From the NCBI GenBank assembly GCA_040383605.1, contig JBEIDF010000079.1, positions 1 to 14,568 of the forward strand: a stretch of DNA of 14,568 nt, written 5' to 3'. The position numbers and the translations under genes are program-made. The notes below the pieces were generated by a model. It saw nothing but the letters and a program-made list of their open reading frames with translations, ran no database searches and was not told the DNA's origin. Every line of letters starts with the position of its first letter. Within the stretch, counting starts at the first letter, position 1. Positions 1-7,426 of this stretch are shown here, piece after piece. The DNA is from M3007 sp040383605. Lineage in GTDB: Bacteria > Bacteroidota > Bacteroidia > Chitinophagales > Saprospiraceae.

Positions 1-236
1 GCCAGCAATTCTGTTTCGGCTATGTCGGCATCCCGGCGGATCAGGCTGCTTTTGAAACCGACCTCTTCACAGGATTTGATTTTACTGGATACATACACCT
101 GACTAGCGGGATTTTCGCCCACCAGCACGGCTGCGAGGTGGGGAATTTTGCCGCCTTGCTGGCGGATTTGATCCACCGCGGCTTTGAGTTCTTCCCGGAT
201 GTGCTGGGATAAGAGTTTGCCGTCTAAAAGTTGCAT
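1..236 (-). CDS. folD: FolD, bifunctional methylenetetrahydrofolate dehydrogenase / methenyltetrahydrofolate cyclohydrolase (N-terminal part, cut by window edge)
   Basis: FolD interconverts 5,10-methylene-, 5,10-methenyl- and 10-formyl-tetrahydrofolate in the cytoplasm, using NADP(H), and so feeds one-carbon units to purine and formyl-methionine synthesis. Only the first 78 codons are in the window; the rest lies to the left of position 1. The reading starts MQLLDGKLLSQHIREELK and continues through LAAVLVGENPASQVYVSSK and IKSCEEVGF, the classic FolD N-terminal catalytic-domain pattern. Tyr48 and Lys52 occupy the places of the family's conserved substrate-binding tyrosine and catalytic lysine (Y-x3-K). 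The ATG at 234-236 fits the usual FolD N-terminus, and no Shine-Dalgarno sequence is visible upstream. The 101-bp gap to the upstream CBM9-like gene on the same strand would allow co-transcription, but nothing proves it. The C-terminal Rossmann domain cannot be judged. Confidence 0.95.
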   Translation of the reverse strand, partial: MQLLDGKLLSQHIREELKAAVDQIRQQGGKIPHLAAVLVGENPASQVYVSSKIKSCEEVGFKSSLIRRDADIAETELL

Positions 237-337
237 AAGAAAAGTTTGAGGCGAAAATAAGGTATTCGGCGCAAATCAGCGATTGTTTTGCCAAAATTTC
301 CCTGCGCGATTCGGCTTGCAGGACGTTTGTACGTGGG

Positions 338-1090
338 TCATTCCAGCGATAGACGGCCAAAAACACCGGCGTCAATCCAGCCCAGATTTTTATCAGTTCC
401 TGAGATCGGCACATTTCCGATGAACTGTTCCCGCTCGGGAGAGCGATCGTTGTCGCAATAAGCCAGCGCGAAGCCGAGGAGTTTACCTTGTGTGAGCAAC
501 CTGGGGATATTTTCTTCCCCGTCGGTGTACTGGTCGTTGAAGACTTTAACGGCGATTTCCCAGACGGAGACATTCCCTGTGGTCTTGCGGCGCGCGAGGA
601 GGTGGTCGTCATAGTATTGAAATGCGCTGTCCGGGTTGATATCCACCACTCGGCCGTCGAGTGCGACATGATAGGCGAAGGCGTTGTAGCTGTACTGGTG
701 ATTTCCGCCGGAAGCGTCCTCGTCGAGGAAAATTTCCAGACAATCGTCGTCCCAATAGCGATCCAGGCCATCCGGGTGAAAATCTGCCAGCGTATCGTCT
801 GTGATTTCTGCCAGAATATACAGGTTATTTTGATCCCAGGCCAGTTTGTAGCGCCCGGAAAAGTCTTCTTTTTTCAGGATCGAGTCGCCCAGCCACACGT
901 TGTTCAGCGGTTGCCAGGCTGCATTTTGCCAGACCGCATCCGCCGGTTCACCGTCTATTACCGGCGTTCCGCGCTGCGCGACAAATTGCGCGGCGGCCGT
1001 TTCCGCGGCAGCGCCGGAAAAATTTAACTGACAGTTGACAAAAAATAATACCAGTGCGGAGCACACGATTAGCAAAATTTGGTATCGCAT
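338..1090 (-). CDS. Exported CBM9/DOMON-like carbohydrate-binding protein, probable lipoprotein
   Basis: This 250-residue protein has an N-terminal hydrophobic export signal (MRYQILLIVCSALVLFFVNC). Cys20 could be a lipidation site, although FVNC is a poor lipobox, so it may instead be a plain signal peptide or anchor. The rest, from about residue 38, is one domain resembling the CBM9-like sugar-binding family. It reads TPVIDGEPADAVWQNAAW at the start, then YKLAWDQNNLYILAEITDDT, then RYWDDDCLEIFLDED, the typical IDG...W, LAWD-x-NNLYI-x-AE-x-TDD and W-x-DD-x-xEIFLD blocks. The acidic cluster may bind calcium, as in related domains (inference). An in-frame TTG at 1157-1159 would add 23 residues, but the ATG at 1090 puts the signal peptide at the N-terminus and is preferred. 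No catalytic domain is attached, so a role in binding glycans at the cell surface or periplasm is only a guess. It is divergent from nuoA and upstream of folD. Confidence 0.85.
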   Translation of the reverse strand: MRYQILLIVCSALVLFFVNCQLNFSGAAAETAAAQFVAQRGTPVIDGEPADAVWQNAAWQPLNNVWLGDSILKKEDFSGRYKLAWDQNNLYILAEITDDTLADFHPDGLDRYWDDDCLEIFLDEDASGGNHQYSYNAFAYHVALDGRVVDINPDSAFQYYDDHLLARRKTTGNVSVWEIAVKVFNDQYTDGEENIPRLLTQGKLLGFALAYCDNDRSPEREQFIGNVPISGTDKNLGWIDAGVFGRLSLE

Positions 1091-1191
1091 AGGCAAAAAT
1101 ACTTGATAAAAATTAGGAAAAATAAAGAAAAAACCCGCTAAAAAGAATTGTTTAGACAAAATCTAAAAAGCGTAAAAATTAAACCAAGACT

Positions 1192-1199
1192 CAAAAGTA
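1192..1199 (-). promoter_or_regulatory. Candidate Bacteroidota -7 promoter element for the CBM9-like gene
   Basis: Read on the minus strand the sequence is TACTTTTG, a full match to the Bacteroidota primary-sigma -7 consensus TAnnTTTG. It lies about 100 bp upstream of the preferred ATG at 1090 in an AT-rich region. I see no TTTG-type -33 element at the usual distance upstream, so the call rests on the -7 match and its position alone. Confidence 0.3.
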
Positions 1200-1237
1200 C
1201 AATTTTAAGGTAAATAAGAACTTGCACTAAATAATGC

Positions 1238-1245
1238 TATCTTTG
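1238..1245 (+). promoter_or_regulatory. Candidate -7 promoter element driving the nuo operon
   Basis: TATCTTTG, followed by C, matches the Bacteroidota -7 consensus TAnnTTTG and stands in the AT-rich leader 88 bp before the nuoA start. A TTG at 1222-1224 is closer than the usual -33 spacing (13 bp between the elements), so the upstream box is weak or absent. Transcription would begin a few bases downstream, near 1250, leaving a leader of about 80 nt. This is the only strong promoter-like element that I noticed ahead of the operon. The leader shows no riboswitch-like structure that I recognise. Confidence 0.5.
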
Positions 1246-1333
1246 CGGCGCTCGCAATAAACGGATTAAAAAAATCCCGGGTATTGAGACAAACGCGCTG
1301 AAAGAACCATTAATTTAAAAAATTATTGCAGTT

Positions 1334-1696
1334 ATGGAGCCATCCGGTTTTATGCCCATCGTTTTACAAGCCCTGGTAGCCATCGGATTTGTGGCCTTGG
1401 TTTTGGTTGTTACGCATTTTCTGGGGCCTTTTCGGCGCGGCAAAAAGAAAGACGAAAACTTTGAATGCGGCATTGAGATACAAGGGAACGCGCGCATGCC
1501 CGTTTCGATCAAGTACTTCATGACGGCGATTCTTTTTGTGCTTTTCGACGTCGAGGTTATTTTCTTTTATCCGTACGCGGTCAATTTCCGCGCCATGGGT
1601 ACGGAGGGTTTCCTGGCGGTGCTGCTCTTTGTGGCCATTTTCCTGGTAGGATTTTATTATATTCTGCGCAAAGGCGCATTAGAATGGGAGAAATAA
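1334..1696 (+). CDS. nuoA: NADH:quinone oxidoreductase subunit A
   Basis: NuoA is a small membrane subunit (ND3 homologue) of the complex I membrane arm. It sits beside NuoH near the quinone cavity, where its first long loop helps couple quinone reduction to proton movement. The 120-residue length is normal. Three hydrophobic helices are visible, at about residues 8-30, 62-80 and 93-111. The loop carries the family FECG motif (residues 43-46, Cys45), and the second helix has FDVEVIFFYPYA (71-82) with the conserved acidic Asp72 and Glu74. It is the first gene of the operon and is followed by nuoB after 45 bp. The ATG at 1334 is chosen; Met7 is a possible later start. No Shine-Dalgarno sequence is visible, as is usual in Bacteroidota. 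Confidence 0.97.
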   Translation: MEPSGFMPIVLQALVAIGFVALVLVVTHFLGPFRRGKKKDENFECGIEIQGNARMPVSIKYFMTAILFVLFDVEVIFFYPYAVNFRAMGTEGFLAVLLFVAIFLVGFYYILRKGALEWEK

Positions 1697-1741
1697 CATT
1701 TCCGATTTCTGTAATTTTATCACCCTTCAACAACGCAATAT

Positions 1742-2284
1742 ATGTCCACAACAAAACAGGCAGCGATGCCGGAAGGATACGGCGGCGAAGGATTCTTTGC
1801 CACCTCCTTGTCTCAGGCCGTTGGTTTGGCGCGCGCCAATTCGATTTGGCCCTTGCCTTTTGCCACCTCCTGCTGCGGCATTGAATTTATGGCGACGATG
1901 GGTACGAACTACGACTTGGCGCGTTTCGGTATGGAACGCCTGTCGTTTTCGCCCCGCCAGGCTGATTTGCTGATGGTGATGGGCACCATCGCAAAAAAAA
2001 TGGGGCCGGTGCTCAAACAGGTCTATATACAGATGGCCGAGCCCAAGTGGGTAATCGCCGTCGGCGCCTGCGCCAGCTCCGGCGGTATCTTTGACACGTA
2101 CTCCGTGCTGCAGGGAATTGATAAAGTAATTCCGGTGGACGTGTACGTGCCGGGCTGCCCGCCCCGCCCGGAACAGATCATTGACGGGATCATCAAAATC
2201 CAGGAGCTGGTGAAAAACGAACCGCTTCGGCGCCGGTACTCCCCAGAGTATCAATTCTTAATGGAAAAGTATCAGATAGACTAA
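1742..2284 (+). CDS. nuoB: NADH:quinone oxidoreductase subunit B (binds Fe-S cluster N2)
   Basis: NuoB (PSST homologue) is the peripheral-arm subunit that carries the terminal [4Fe-4S] cluster N2 and passes electrons to quinone. The 180-residue protein shows the family pattern: ATSCCGIEFMAT with tandem Cys44-Cys45, then VGACASSGGIFDTY with Cys110, and VYVPGCPPRPE with Cys139. These are the four N2 ligands, including the unusual adjacent pair. The N-terminal part (about residues 15-40) is amphipathic and contacts NuoH and the quinone channel in known structures. The first 13 or so residues, before the conserved block, are a short variable extension. The ATG at 1742 follows nuoA by 45 bp, and nuoC follows after 30 bp. 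An overlapping 66-codon frame at 1684 is a shadow. Confidence 0.98.
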   Translation: MSTTKQAAMPEGYGGEGFFATSLSQAVGLARANSIWPLPFATSCCGIEFMATMGTNYDLARFGMERLSFSPRQADLLMVMGTIAKKMGPVLKQVYIQMAEPKWVIAVGACASSGGIFDTYSVLQGIDKVIPVDVYVPGCPPRPEQIIDGIIKIQELVKNEPLRRRYSPEYQFLMEKYQID

Positions 2285-2314
2285 TGCGCCCTGCGGTCGC
2301 ACAATCGCTGTATT

Positions 2315-2848
2315 ATGAAACTCGACAACGACACGCTGCAGGCGCACATTGAACAAAAAGCGCCGCAATTCGTCAAAAATATAGAACTCGCCCTCGACGG
2401 GACGCTGACGCTGGAAACGGATCGCGCACAAATCCTTGATTGTCTCCAGTTTCTGCGTGACGACGAGGGCCTGCAGTTCCATTTTCTGACCTCGCTCTGC
2501 TGCGTCCACTATCCCGATCACGCGGGCCGCGAGTTCGGAATAGTTTATCTCCTGCACAATTGGCGCAGCCAAACCCGCCTTCGGGTCAAGATATTTTTCC
2601 CGGCAGATGACCCTCACGTGCCCAGCGCTACGGCTCTGTGGCCGACTGCAAACTGGATGGAACGACAGGAATACGACTTCTTTGGCATCATTTTCACCGG
2701 CCACCCCGACCTCAAACGCATCTTGAATGTGGACGACCTGGATGTGTTCCCCATGCGCAAAGAATACCGCCTCGAAGACGGCACCCGCACCGATAAAGAT
2801 GATCGCTTCTTTGGCCGAACCGGCAACTTTGACCGACGCTTCGACTAA
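2315..2848 (+). CDS. nuoC: NADH:quinone oxidoreductase subunit C (30-kDa subunit)
   Basis: NuoC is a cofactor-free peripheral-arm subunit that braces NuoD and NuoI. The 177-residue protein has the usual alpha/beta N-terminal domain and the family signature at residues 116-137, beginning ERQEYDFFGIIFTGHP and ending LKRIL. After it come FPMRKEYRLE (145-154) and a short charged tail ending RFFGRTGNFDRRFD. The length fits a stand-alone NuoC; it is not fused to NuoD as it is in Escherichia coli. The 30-bp gap from nuoB and the 73-bp gap to nuoD support one transcript. The gap to nuoD contains a heptanucleotide repeat, annotated separately. Two adjacent cysteines (62-63) are not known cluster ligands. 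Confidence 0.96.
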   Translation: MKLDNDTLQAHIEQKAPQFVKNIELALDGTLTLETDRAQILDCLQFLRDDEGLQFHFLTSLCCVHYPDHAGREFGIVYLLHNWRSQTRLRVKIFFPADDPHVPSATALWPTANWMERQEYDFFGIIFTGHPDLKRILNVDDLDVFPMRKEYRLEDGTRTDKDDRFFGRTGNFDRRFD

Positions 2849-2886
2849 AATTTCCCGCAAAATTCGCAGAAAACGCAGCGTTGTAC

Positions 2887-2918
2887 AATCCTAAATCCGC
2901 AATCCGCAATCCGCAATC
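2887..2918 (+). repeat. Short tandem heptanucleotide repeat (aatccgc) just upstream of nuoD
   Basis: Three perfect copies of AATCCGC (2894-2914) are followed by a partial AATC (2915-2918) and preceded by a degenerate copy, AATCCTA (2887-2893). The array ends three bases before the nuoD ATG at 2922, so it fills the place where a ribosome-binding site would lie. It accounts for most of the downstream half of the 73-bp nuoC-nuoD gap. I recall similar short heptad arrays between genes in some Bacteroidota genomes, but could not check this. Confidence 0.85.
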
Positions 2919-2921
2919 ACC

Positions 2922-4124
2922 ATGGTTCAATCCTACTTCTCTCAAATCGACAGCCTGGAAGGCGAATTAGCCACCCTGAATCTGGGGCCAACTCACCCGG
3001 CAACGCACGGCATCTTTCAGAACGTGCTGAAAATGGATGGTGAACGGATTGTAAGCGCCGAACCGACCATCGGCTATATCCACCGCGCTTTTGAAAAACT
3101 GGCGGAACACCGCCCGTACAATCAGGTGACGCCGATTACCGATCGCTTGAATTACTGCTCTTCGCCAATTAACAATATAGGCTGGCATCTCACCGTAGAA
3201 AAACTCGCGAAAATTGAGGTTCCCAAGCGCGCGCAGTACATGCGTGTCATTATGATGGAACTGGCTCGCATTGCCGATCACTTGATCTGCAACTCAGTCA
3301 TCGGGGTAGATACCGGCGCGTTGACCGGCTTTACCTATATGTTTCAGGAGCGAGAGCGGATTTATGAGTTGTACGAAGAAGTGTGCGGCGCCCGCTTGAC
3401 GACGAATATCGGCCGGATCGGCGGCATGGAACGCGATTTTTCGCCCGTGTTTCATGAAAAACTGCGGGATTTCATGAAAACGTTCCCGGCGCGCTTCGAG
3501 GAATTCAACAACCTGCTGGCACGCAACCGGATTTTTATGGATCGCACCATCGGCGTCGGCCCGATCAGCGCAGAGCGGGCGATGGCGTACGGCTTCACCG
3601 GCCCCAACCTGCGGGCGGCGGGGGTGGACTATGACGTGCGCGTTATGGAGCCGTATTCTTCCTATGAAGACTTCGATTTCCTGATACCGGTCGGCAAAGA
3701 CGGGGACACGTACGATCGCTTTGTCGTCCGCCAGGAAGAGATACGACAAAGTCTTCGGATTATCGAGCAGGCCTACAGCAAACTGCCGGAAGGCCCATAT
3801 TACACCGACGTGCCAGACTACTTTTTACCGCCCAAAGACGAGGTTTACACCAAAATGGAAGCGCTTATTTACCATTTTAAAATCGTCATGGGCGAAATAC
3901 CGATCCCTGAAGGAGAAGTATATCAAGCGGTGGAAGGCGGAAACGGCGAACTGGGCTTCTACCTTATCAGCGACGGCGGCCGCCAACCCTATCGGCTCCA
4001 TTTCCGCCGCCCCTGCTTTATTTACTACCAGGCATACCCGGAAATGATTAAAGGCTCGCTGCTCTCCGACGCAATTCTGACGATGAGTTCCATGAATGTG
4101 ATCGCCGGAGAGTTGGACGCCTAA
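2922..4124 (+). CDS. nuoD: NADH:quinone oxidoreductase subunit D (49-kDa subunit, quinone site)
   Basis: NuoD shares ancestry with the large subunit of NiFe hydrogenases and, with NuoB, builds the quinone-reduction site. The 400-residue length is typical. The N-terminal loop reads LNLGPTHPATHG; His29 corresponds to the quinone-binding histidine (His38 in Thermus Nqo4), and Tyr78 in DRLNYCSSP to Tyr87, with the same 49-residue spacing. Other conserved blocks are IGYIHRAFEK (50-59), RIGGMERDF and NRIFMDRTIGVGPIS. The hydrogenase NiFe-binding cysteines are absent, as expected. The C-terminus ends SMNVIAGELDA, where many homologues end D-x-VMGEVDR; this looks like a lineage variant rather than damage. 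The ATG at 2922 is directly preceded by the heptad repeat with no Shine-Dalgarno sequence. Confidence 0.98.
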   Translation: MVQSYFSQIDSLEGELATLNLGPTHPATHGIFQNVLKMDGERIVSAEPTIGYIHRAFEKLAEHRPYNQVTPITDRLNYCSSPINNIGWHLTVEKLAKIEVPKRAQYMRVIMMELARIADHLICNSVIGVDTGALTGFTYMFQERERIYELYEEVCGARLTTNIGRIGGMERDFSPVFHEKLRDFMKTFPARFEEFNNLLARNRIFMDRTIGVGPISAERAMAYGFTGPNLRAAGVDYDVRVMEPYSSYEDFDFLIPVGKDGDTYDRFVVRQEEIRQSLRIIEQAYSKLPEGPYYTDVPDYFLPPKDEVYTKMEALIYHFKIVMGEIPIPEGEVYQAVEGGNGELGFYLISDGGRQPYRLHFRRPCFIYYQAYPEMIKGSLLSDAILTMSSMNVIAGELDA

Positions 4125-4165
4125 TATTCTATAAAACAGACAGTCGCCTATTAATATCAGCGAAT

Positions 4166-4702
4166 ATGACAGCAACGAACGGCAATACCTTTCAATTTTC
4201 CGAGTCCGCCCTGGCGGAAGCGCGGGAACTGATCAAAAAATACCCGGAGGGCCTGCACAAAAGCGCCATCCTCCGCCTGCTGCACCTGGCACAGGAAGAA
4301 AATGCGGGCTGGCTCAGCCTAGCCGCAATGGATTGTGTAGCAGGCCTGCTGGATATCAAGCCCATCGAGGTATATGAGGTGGCTACCTTCTACTCGATGT
4401 ACAACCTGGAGCCGGTGGGTCGTTACGTACTCGAGTTCTGCCATACAGGCCCCTGCGCCATCGAAGGCGCGGAGCGCCTCATCGAATATACGAAGCAAAA
4501 ACTGGGGATTCAGACCGGACAGACGACGCCCGACGGCCTGTTTACCATCAAAGAAGTGGAGTGCCTGGGGGCCTGCGGGTATGCACCGTTGATGCAGGTC
4601 GGTATGTTTTACCACGAACACCTCACCGAAGAAAAAATAGACCGCTTTATCGAGGATTGCCGCGCCGGCAAAATCGAAAAAGGCTCTTGGAAAATGCACT
4701 AA
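4166..4702 (+). CDS. nuoE: NADH:quinone oxidoreductase subunit E (24-kDa, [2Fe-2S] cluster N1a)
   Basis: NuoE is a thioredoxin-fold subunit of the NADH-oxidising module and holds the [2Fe-2S] cluster N1a next to the FMN of NuoF. The 178-residue protein has a helical N-terminal domain (residues 12-80, including EVYEVATFYSMYN). The ferredoxin-like domain follows, with ligands Cys92 and Cys97 in FCHTGPCAIEG and Cys133 and Cys137 in VECLGACGYAPLMQV, matching the C-x4-C ... C-x3-C spacing of the family. The tail ends GKIEKGSWKMH. nuoD lies 41 bp upstream. The next gene downstream is not nuoF, as is usual, but a small DUF2750-type gene starting 12 bp after the stop. Confidence 0.98.
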   Translation: MTATNGNTFQFSESALAEARELIKKYPEGLHKSAILRLLHLAQEENAGWLSLAAMDCVAGLLDIKPIEVYEVATFYSMYNLEPVGRYVLEFCHTGPCAIEGAERLIEYTKQKLGIQTGQTTPDGLFTIKEVECLGACGYAPLMQVGMFYHEHLTEEKIDRFIEDCRAGKIEKGSWKMH

Positions 4703-4714
4703 TACGAACAGGCT

Positions 4715-5101
4715 ATGAATCAAGCGGATATTGACAAAATTTTCAAGCGACCCGGCGAGAAACGCTACGACTACTTCATCAAAGCCGTCGTCGAAAGCGA
4801 AGAAATTTACAGCCTGTACGACGACGAAGGCTGGGCCCTGCTTGGCGATCAGGAAGATGCAGATATCCTCCCGCTATTCCCCTCAGAAGCCTTCGCGGAA
4901 GCCTTTCGCGCAGCCGCCGACTTTGAGGAGTTCCGGGTAGAGGTCTTAGATATCCACGAACTTATGGAGTGGCTCGACGAGATGGAGGAAGATAATATGC
5001 TCGTCGCGGTTTTTCCCAATCCGGAGTTCAACGGCGCGGTAGTAAAGCCGCAGCAATTAAAAGCCGATATTCAAAAAGAATTTGACAAAGAGGTTGAATA
5101 A
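4715..5101 (+). CDS. DUF2750-family small acidic protein inserted between nuoE and nuoF
   Basis: This is a 128-residue soluble protein with no signal peptide, membrane segment or cysteine. It resembles the DUF2750 family: RYDYFIKAVVESEEIYSLYD followed by DEGWALL (residues 17-43), then ILPLFPSEAFAEAF, LDIHELMEWLDEMEEDNMLV and AVFPNPEFNGAVVKPQQLKAD. The family has no known function that I can name. The protein is strongly acidic, especially in the middle and C-terminal parts. It starts 12 bp after nuoE, and its TAA shares its last base with the ATG of nuoF (TAATG), so the two are probably translationally coupled. That placement suggests a role with the NADH-oxidising module, for example in assembly or regulation, but this is inference from position only. 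Base composition does not stand out from its neighbours by eye. Family assignment is from memory of the conserved blocks. Confidence 0.85.
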   Translation: MNQADIDKIFKRPGEKRYDYFIKAVVESEEIYSLYDDEGWALLGDQEDADILPLFPSEAFAEAFRAAADFEEFRVEVLDIHELMEWLDEMEEDNMLVAVFPNPEFNGAVVKPQQLKADIQKEFDKEVE

Positions 5102-6444
5102 TGAGCAGAAAATTATTGATCCACAATGCCCACGTTGAGGGTATCCACACCTACGAGGTGTATCGCAAACAAGGCGGTTACCGATCGGTAGAGAAAGCGC
5201 TCAAAACCATGTCGCCCGACGCTGTCGTGGAAGAGGTGAAAAAATCCGGACTTCGCGGCCGGGGTGGCGCAGGTTTTCCCACGGGAATGAAATGGTCGTT
5301 TCTGGCAAAACCGGAAGGCGTGCCGCGCTACCTCCTCTGCAATGCCGACGAATCAGAACCGGGCACGTTCAAGGATCGGTACCTGATGGAAAAAATCCCG
5401 CACCTGCTCATCGAGGGGATGATCGTGTCGAGTTATGCTTTAGGGGCCAACACCTCTTATATTTATATACGCGGCGAGTATTCCTGGATCGTGCATATCC
5501 TGGAGCGCGCCATCGCGGAAGCCTATCGCGCCGGGTGGCTGGGAAAAAACATTCTCGGTTCCGGCTACGATCTGGACTTGTACGTGAATCCGGGCGCCGG
5601 CGCCTACATCTGCGGGGAGGAAACGGCGCTTATTGAAAGCCTGGAAGGCAAACGCGGCAACCCGCGCATCAAACCGCCCTTCCCGGCAGTAAAAGGACTT
5701 TGGCAATGCCCCACGGTGGTCAATAATGTAGAAACGATCTGCGCAGTCGCGCCGATTGTGAACGACGGCGGGGAAGAATACGCGAAAATTGGAATTGGCA
5801 GAAGCACAGGCACCAAACTGATCTCCGCCTGCGGCAACATCAATAAACCCGGCGTGTACGAAATTGAACTCGGTGTGCCGGTGGAGGAATTCATCTATTC
5901 CGATGAATACTGCGGGGGTGTCAAAAACGGAAAACGCCTCAAGGCCGTGGTGCCGGGCGGCTCTTCCGTGCCCATTCTGCCCACAAACCTGATTTTAAAA
6001 ACAGCAGCCGGTGAACAACGCCTGATGACCTACGAAAGCCTGTCCGACGGCGGCTTCGTCTCCGGGTCTATGCTGGGTTCCGGCGGTTTCATCGTGTACG
6101 ACGAAGATCAGTGCATCGTTCGGAATACCTGGAATTTCACGCGCTTTTACCACCACGAATCCTGCGGACAGTGCTCCCCCTGCCGCGAAGGAACCGGCTG
6201 GATGGAAAAAGTGCTGTGGCGCCTCGAGAACGGCCAAGGCAAGCTAAGCGATATGGATCTGCTGGTGGATGTGGCCAAAAAAATCGAAGGCAACACGATT
6301 TGTCCGCTCGGCGATGCCGCCGCCTGGCCAGTCGCGTCCGCGATTCGCCACTTCCGGGAAGAATTTGAATGGCATGTCCATGAACCTGTTGCCTGCAAGG
6401 AACGAAATTACGGGCTAGTAGGCGCAACCGCCGTGTTGTCCTGA
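5101..6444 (+). CDS. nuoF: NADH:quinone oxidoreductase subunit F (51-kDa, NADH/FMN/[4Fe-4S] N3)
   Basis: NuoF oxidises NADH with FMN and passes electrons to cluster N3. The 447-residue length is normal. The Rossmann-like domain carries the glycine-rich NADH/FMN loop GLRGRGGAGFPTGMKW (50-65), then CNADESEPGTFKDR (80-93), and the FMN region GAGAYICGEETALIESLEGK (165-184) with RGNPRIKPPFP following. A SLBB-like middle part contains VPGGSSVPIL. The C-terminal bundle has ESCGQCSPCREG with Cys355, Cys358 and Cys361, plus Cys401 in NTICPLGDAAAWPV, the four N3 ligands. The ATG at 5101 overlaps the upstream stop by one base. nuoG follows after 37 bp. Confidence 0.98.
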   Translation: MSRKLLIHNAHVEGIHTYEVYRKQGGYRSVEKALKTMSPDAVVEEVKKSGLRGRGGAGFPTGMKWSFLAKPEGVPRYLLCNADESEPGTFKDRYLMEKIPHLLIEGMIVSSYALGANTSYIYIRGEYSWIVHILERAIAEAYRAGWLGKNILGSGYDLDLYVNPGAGAYICGEETALIESLEGKRGNPRIKPPFPAVKGLWQCPTVVNNVETICAVAPIVNDGGEEYAKIGIGRSTGTKLISACGNINKPGVYEIELGVPVEEFIYSDEYCGGVKNGKRLKAVVPGGSSVPILPTNLILKTAAGEQRLMTYESLSDGGFVSGSMLGSGGFIVYDEDQCIVRNTWNFTRFYHHESCGQCSPCREGTGWMEKVLWRLENGQGKLSDMDLLVDVAKKIEGNTICPLGDAAAWPVASAIRHFREEFEWHVHEPVACKERNYGLVGATAVLS

Positions 6445-6481
6445 TCTAACCACCATCGCAGCACACATTTATATATACGTT

Positions 6482-7414
<933 letters not shown>

Positions 7415-7426
7415 ACCTGTTTGATT

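Noticed and set aside
103..771. 222-codon minus-strand frame overlapping folD and the CBM9-like gene
   Set aside because: It overlaps two well-supported genes in another frame. The product is rich in Ser, Thr and Arg and is low in complexity, as expected of an off-frame reading.
1091..1159. 23-residue N-terminal extension of the CBM9-like protein from a TTG at 1157-1159
   Set aside because: It would bury the signal peptide inside the protein. The ATG at 1090 places it correctly.
1727..2860. Two long minus-strand frames opposite nuoB and nuoC (175 and 200 codons)
   Set aside because: Both are antisense to conserved subunits and show no recognisable domains, so they are composition artefacts.
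7421..7426. TTG start for nuoH two codons upstream of the ATG
   Set aside because: The ATG at 7427 gives the usual N-terminus, and the added Met-Ile has no support.
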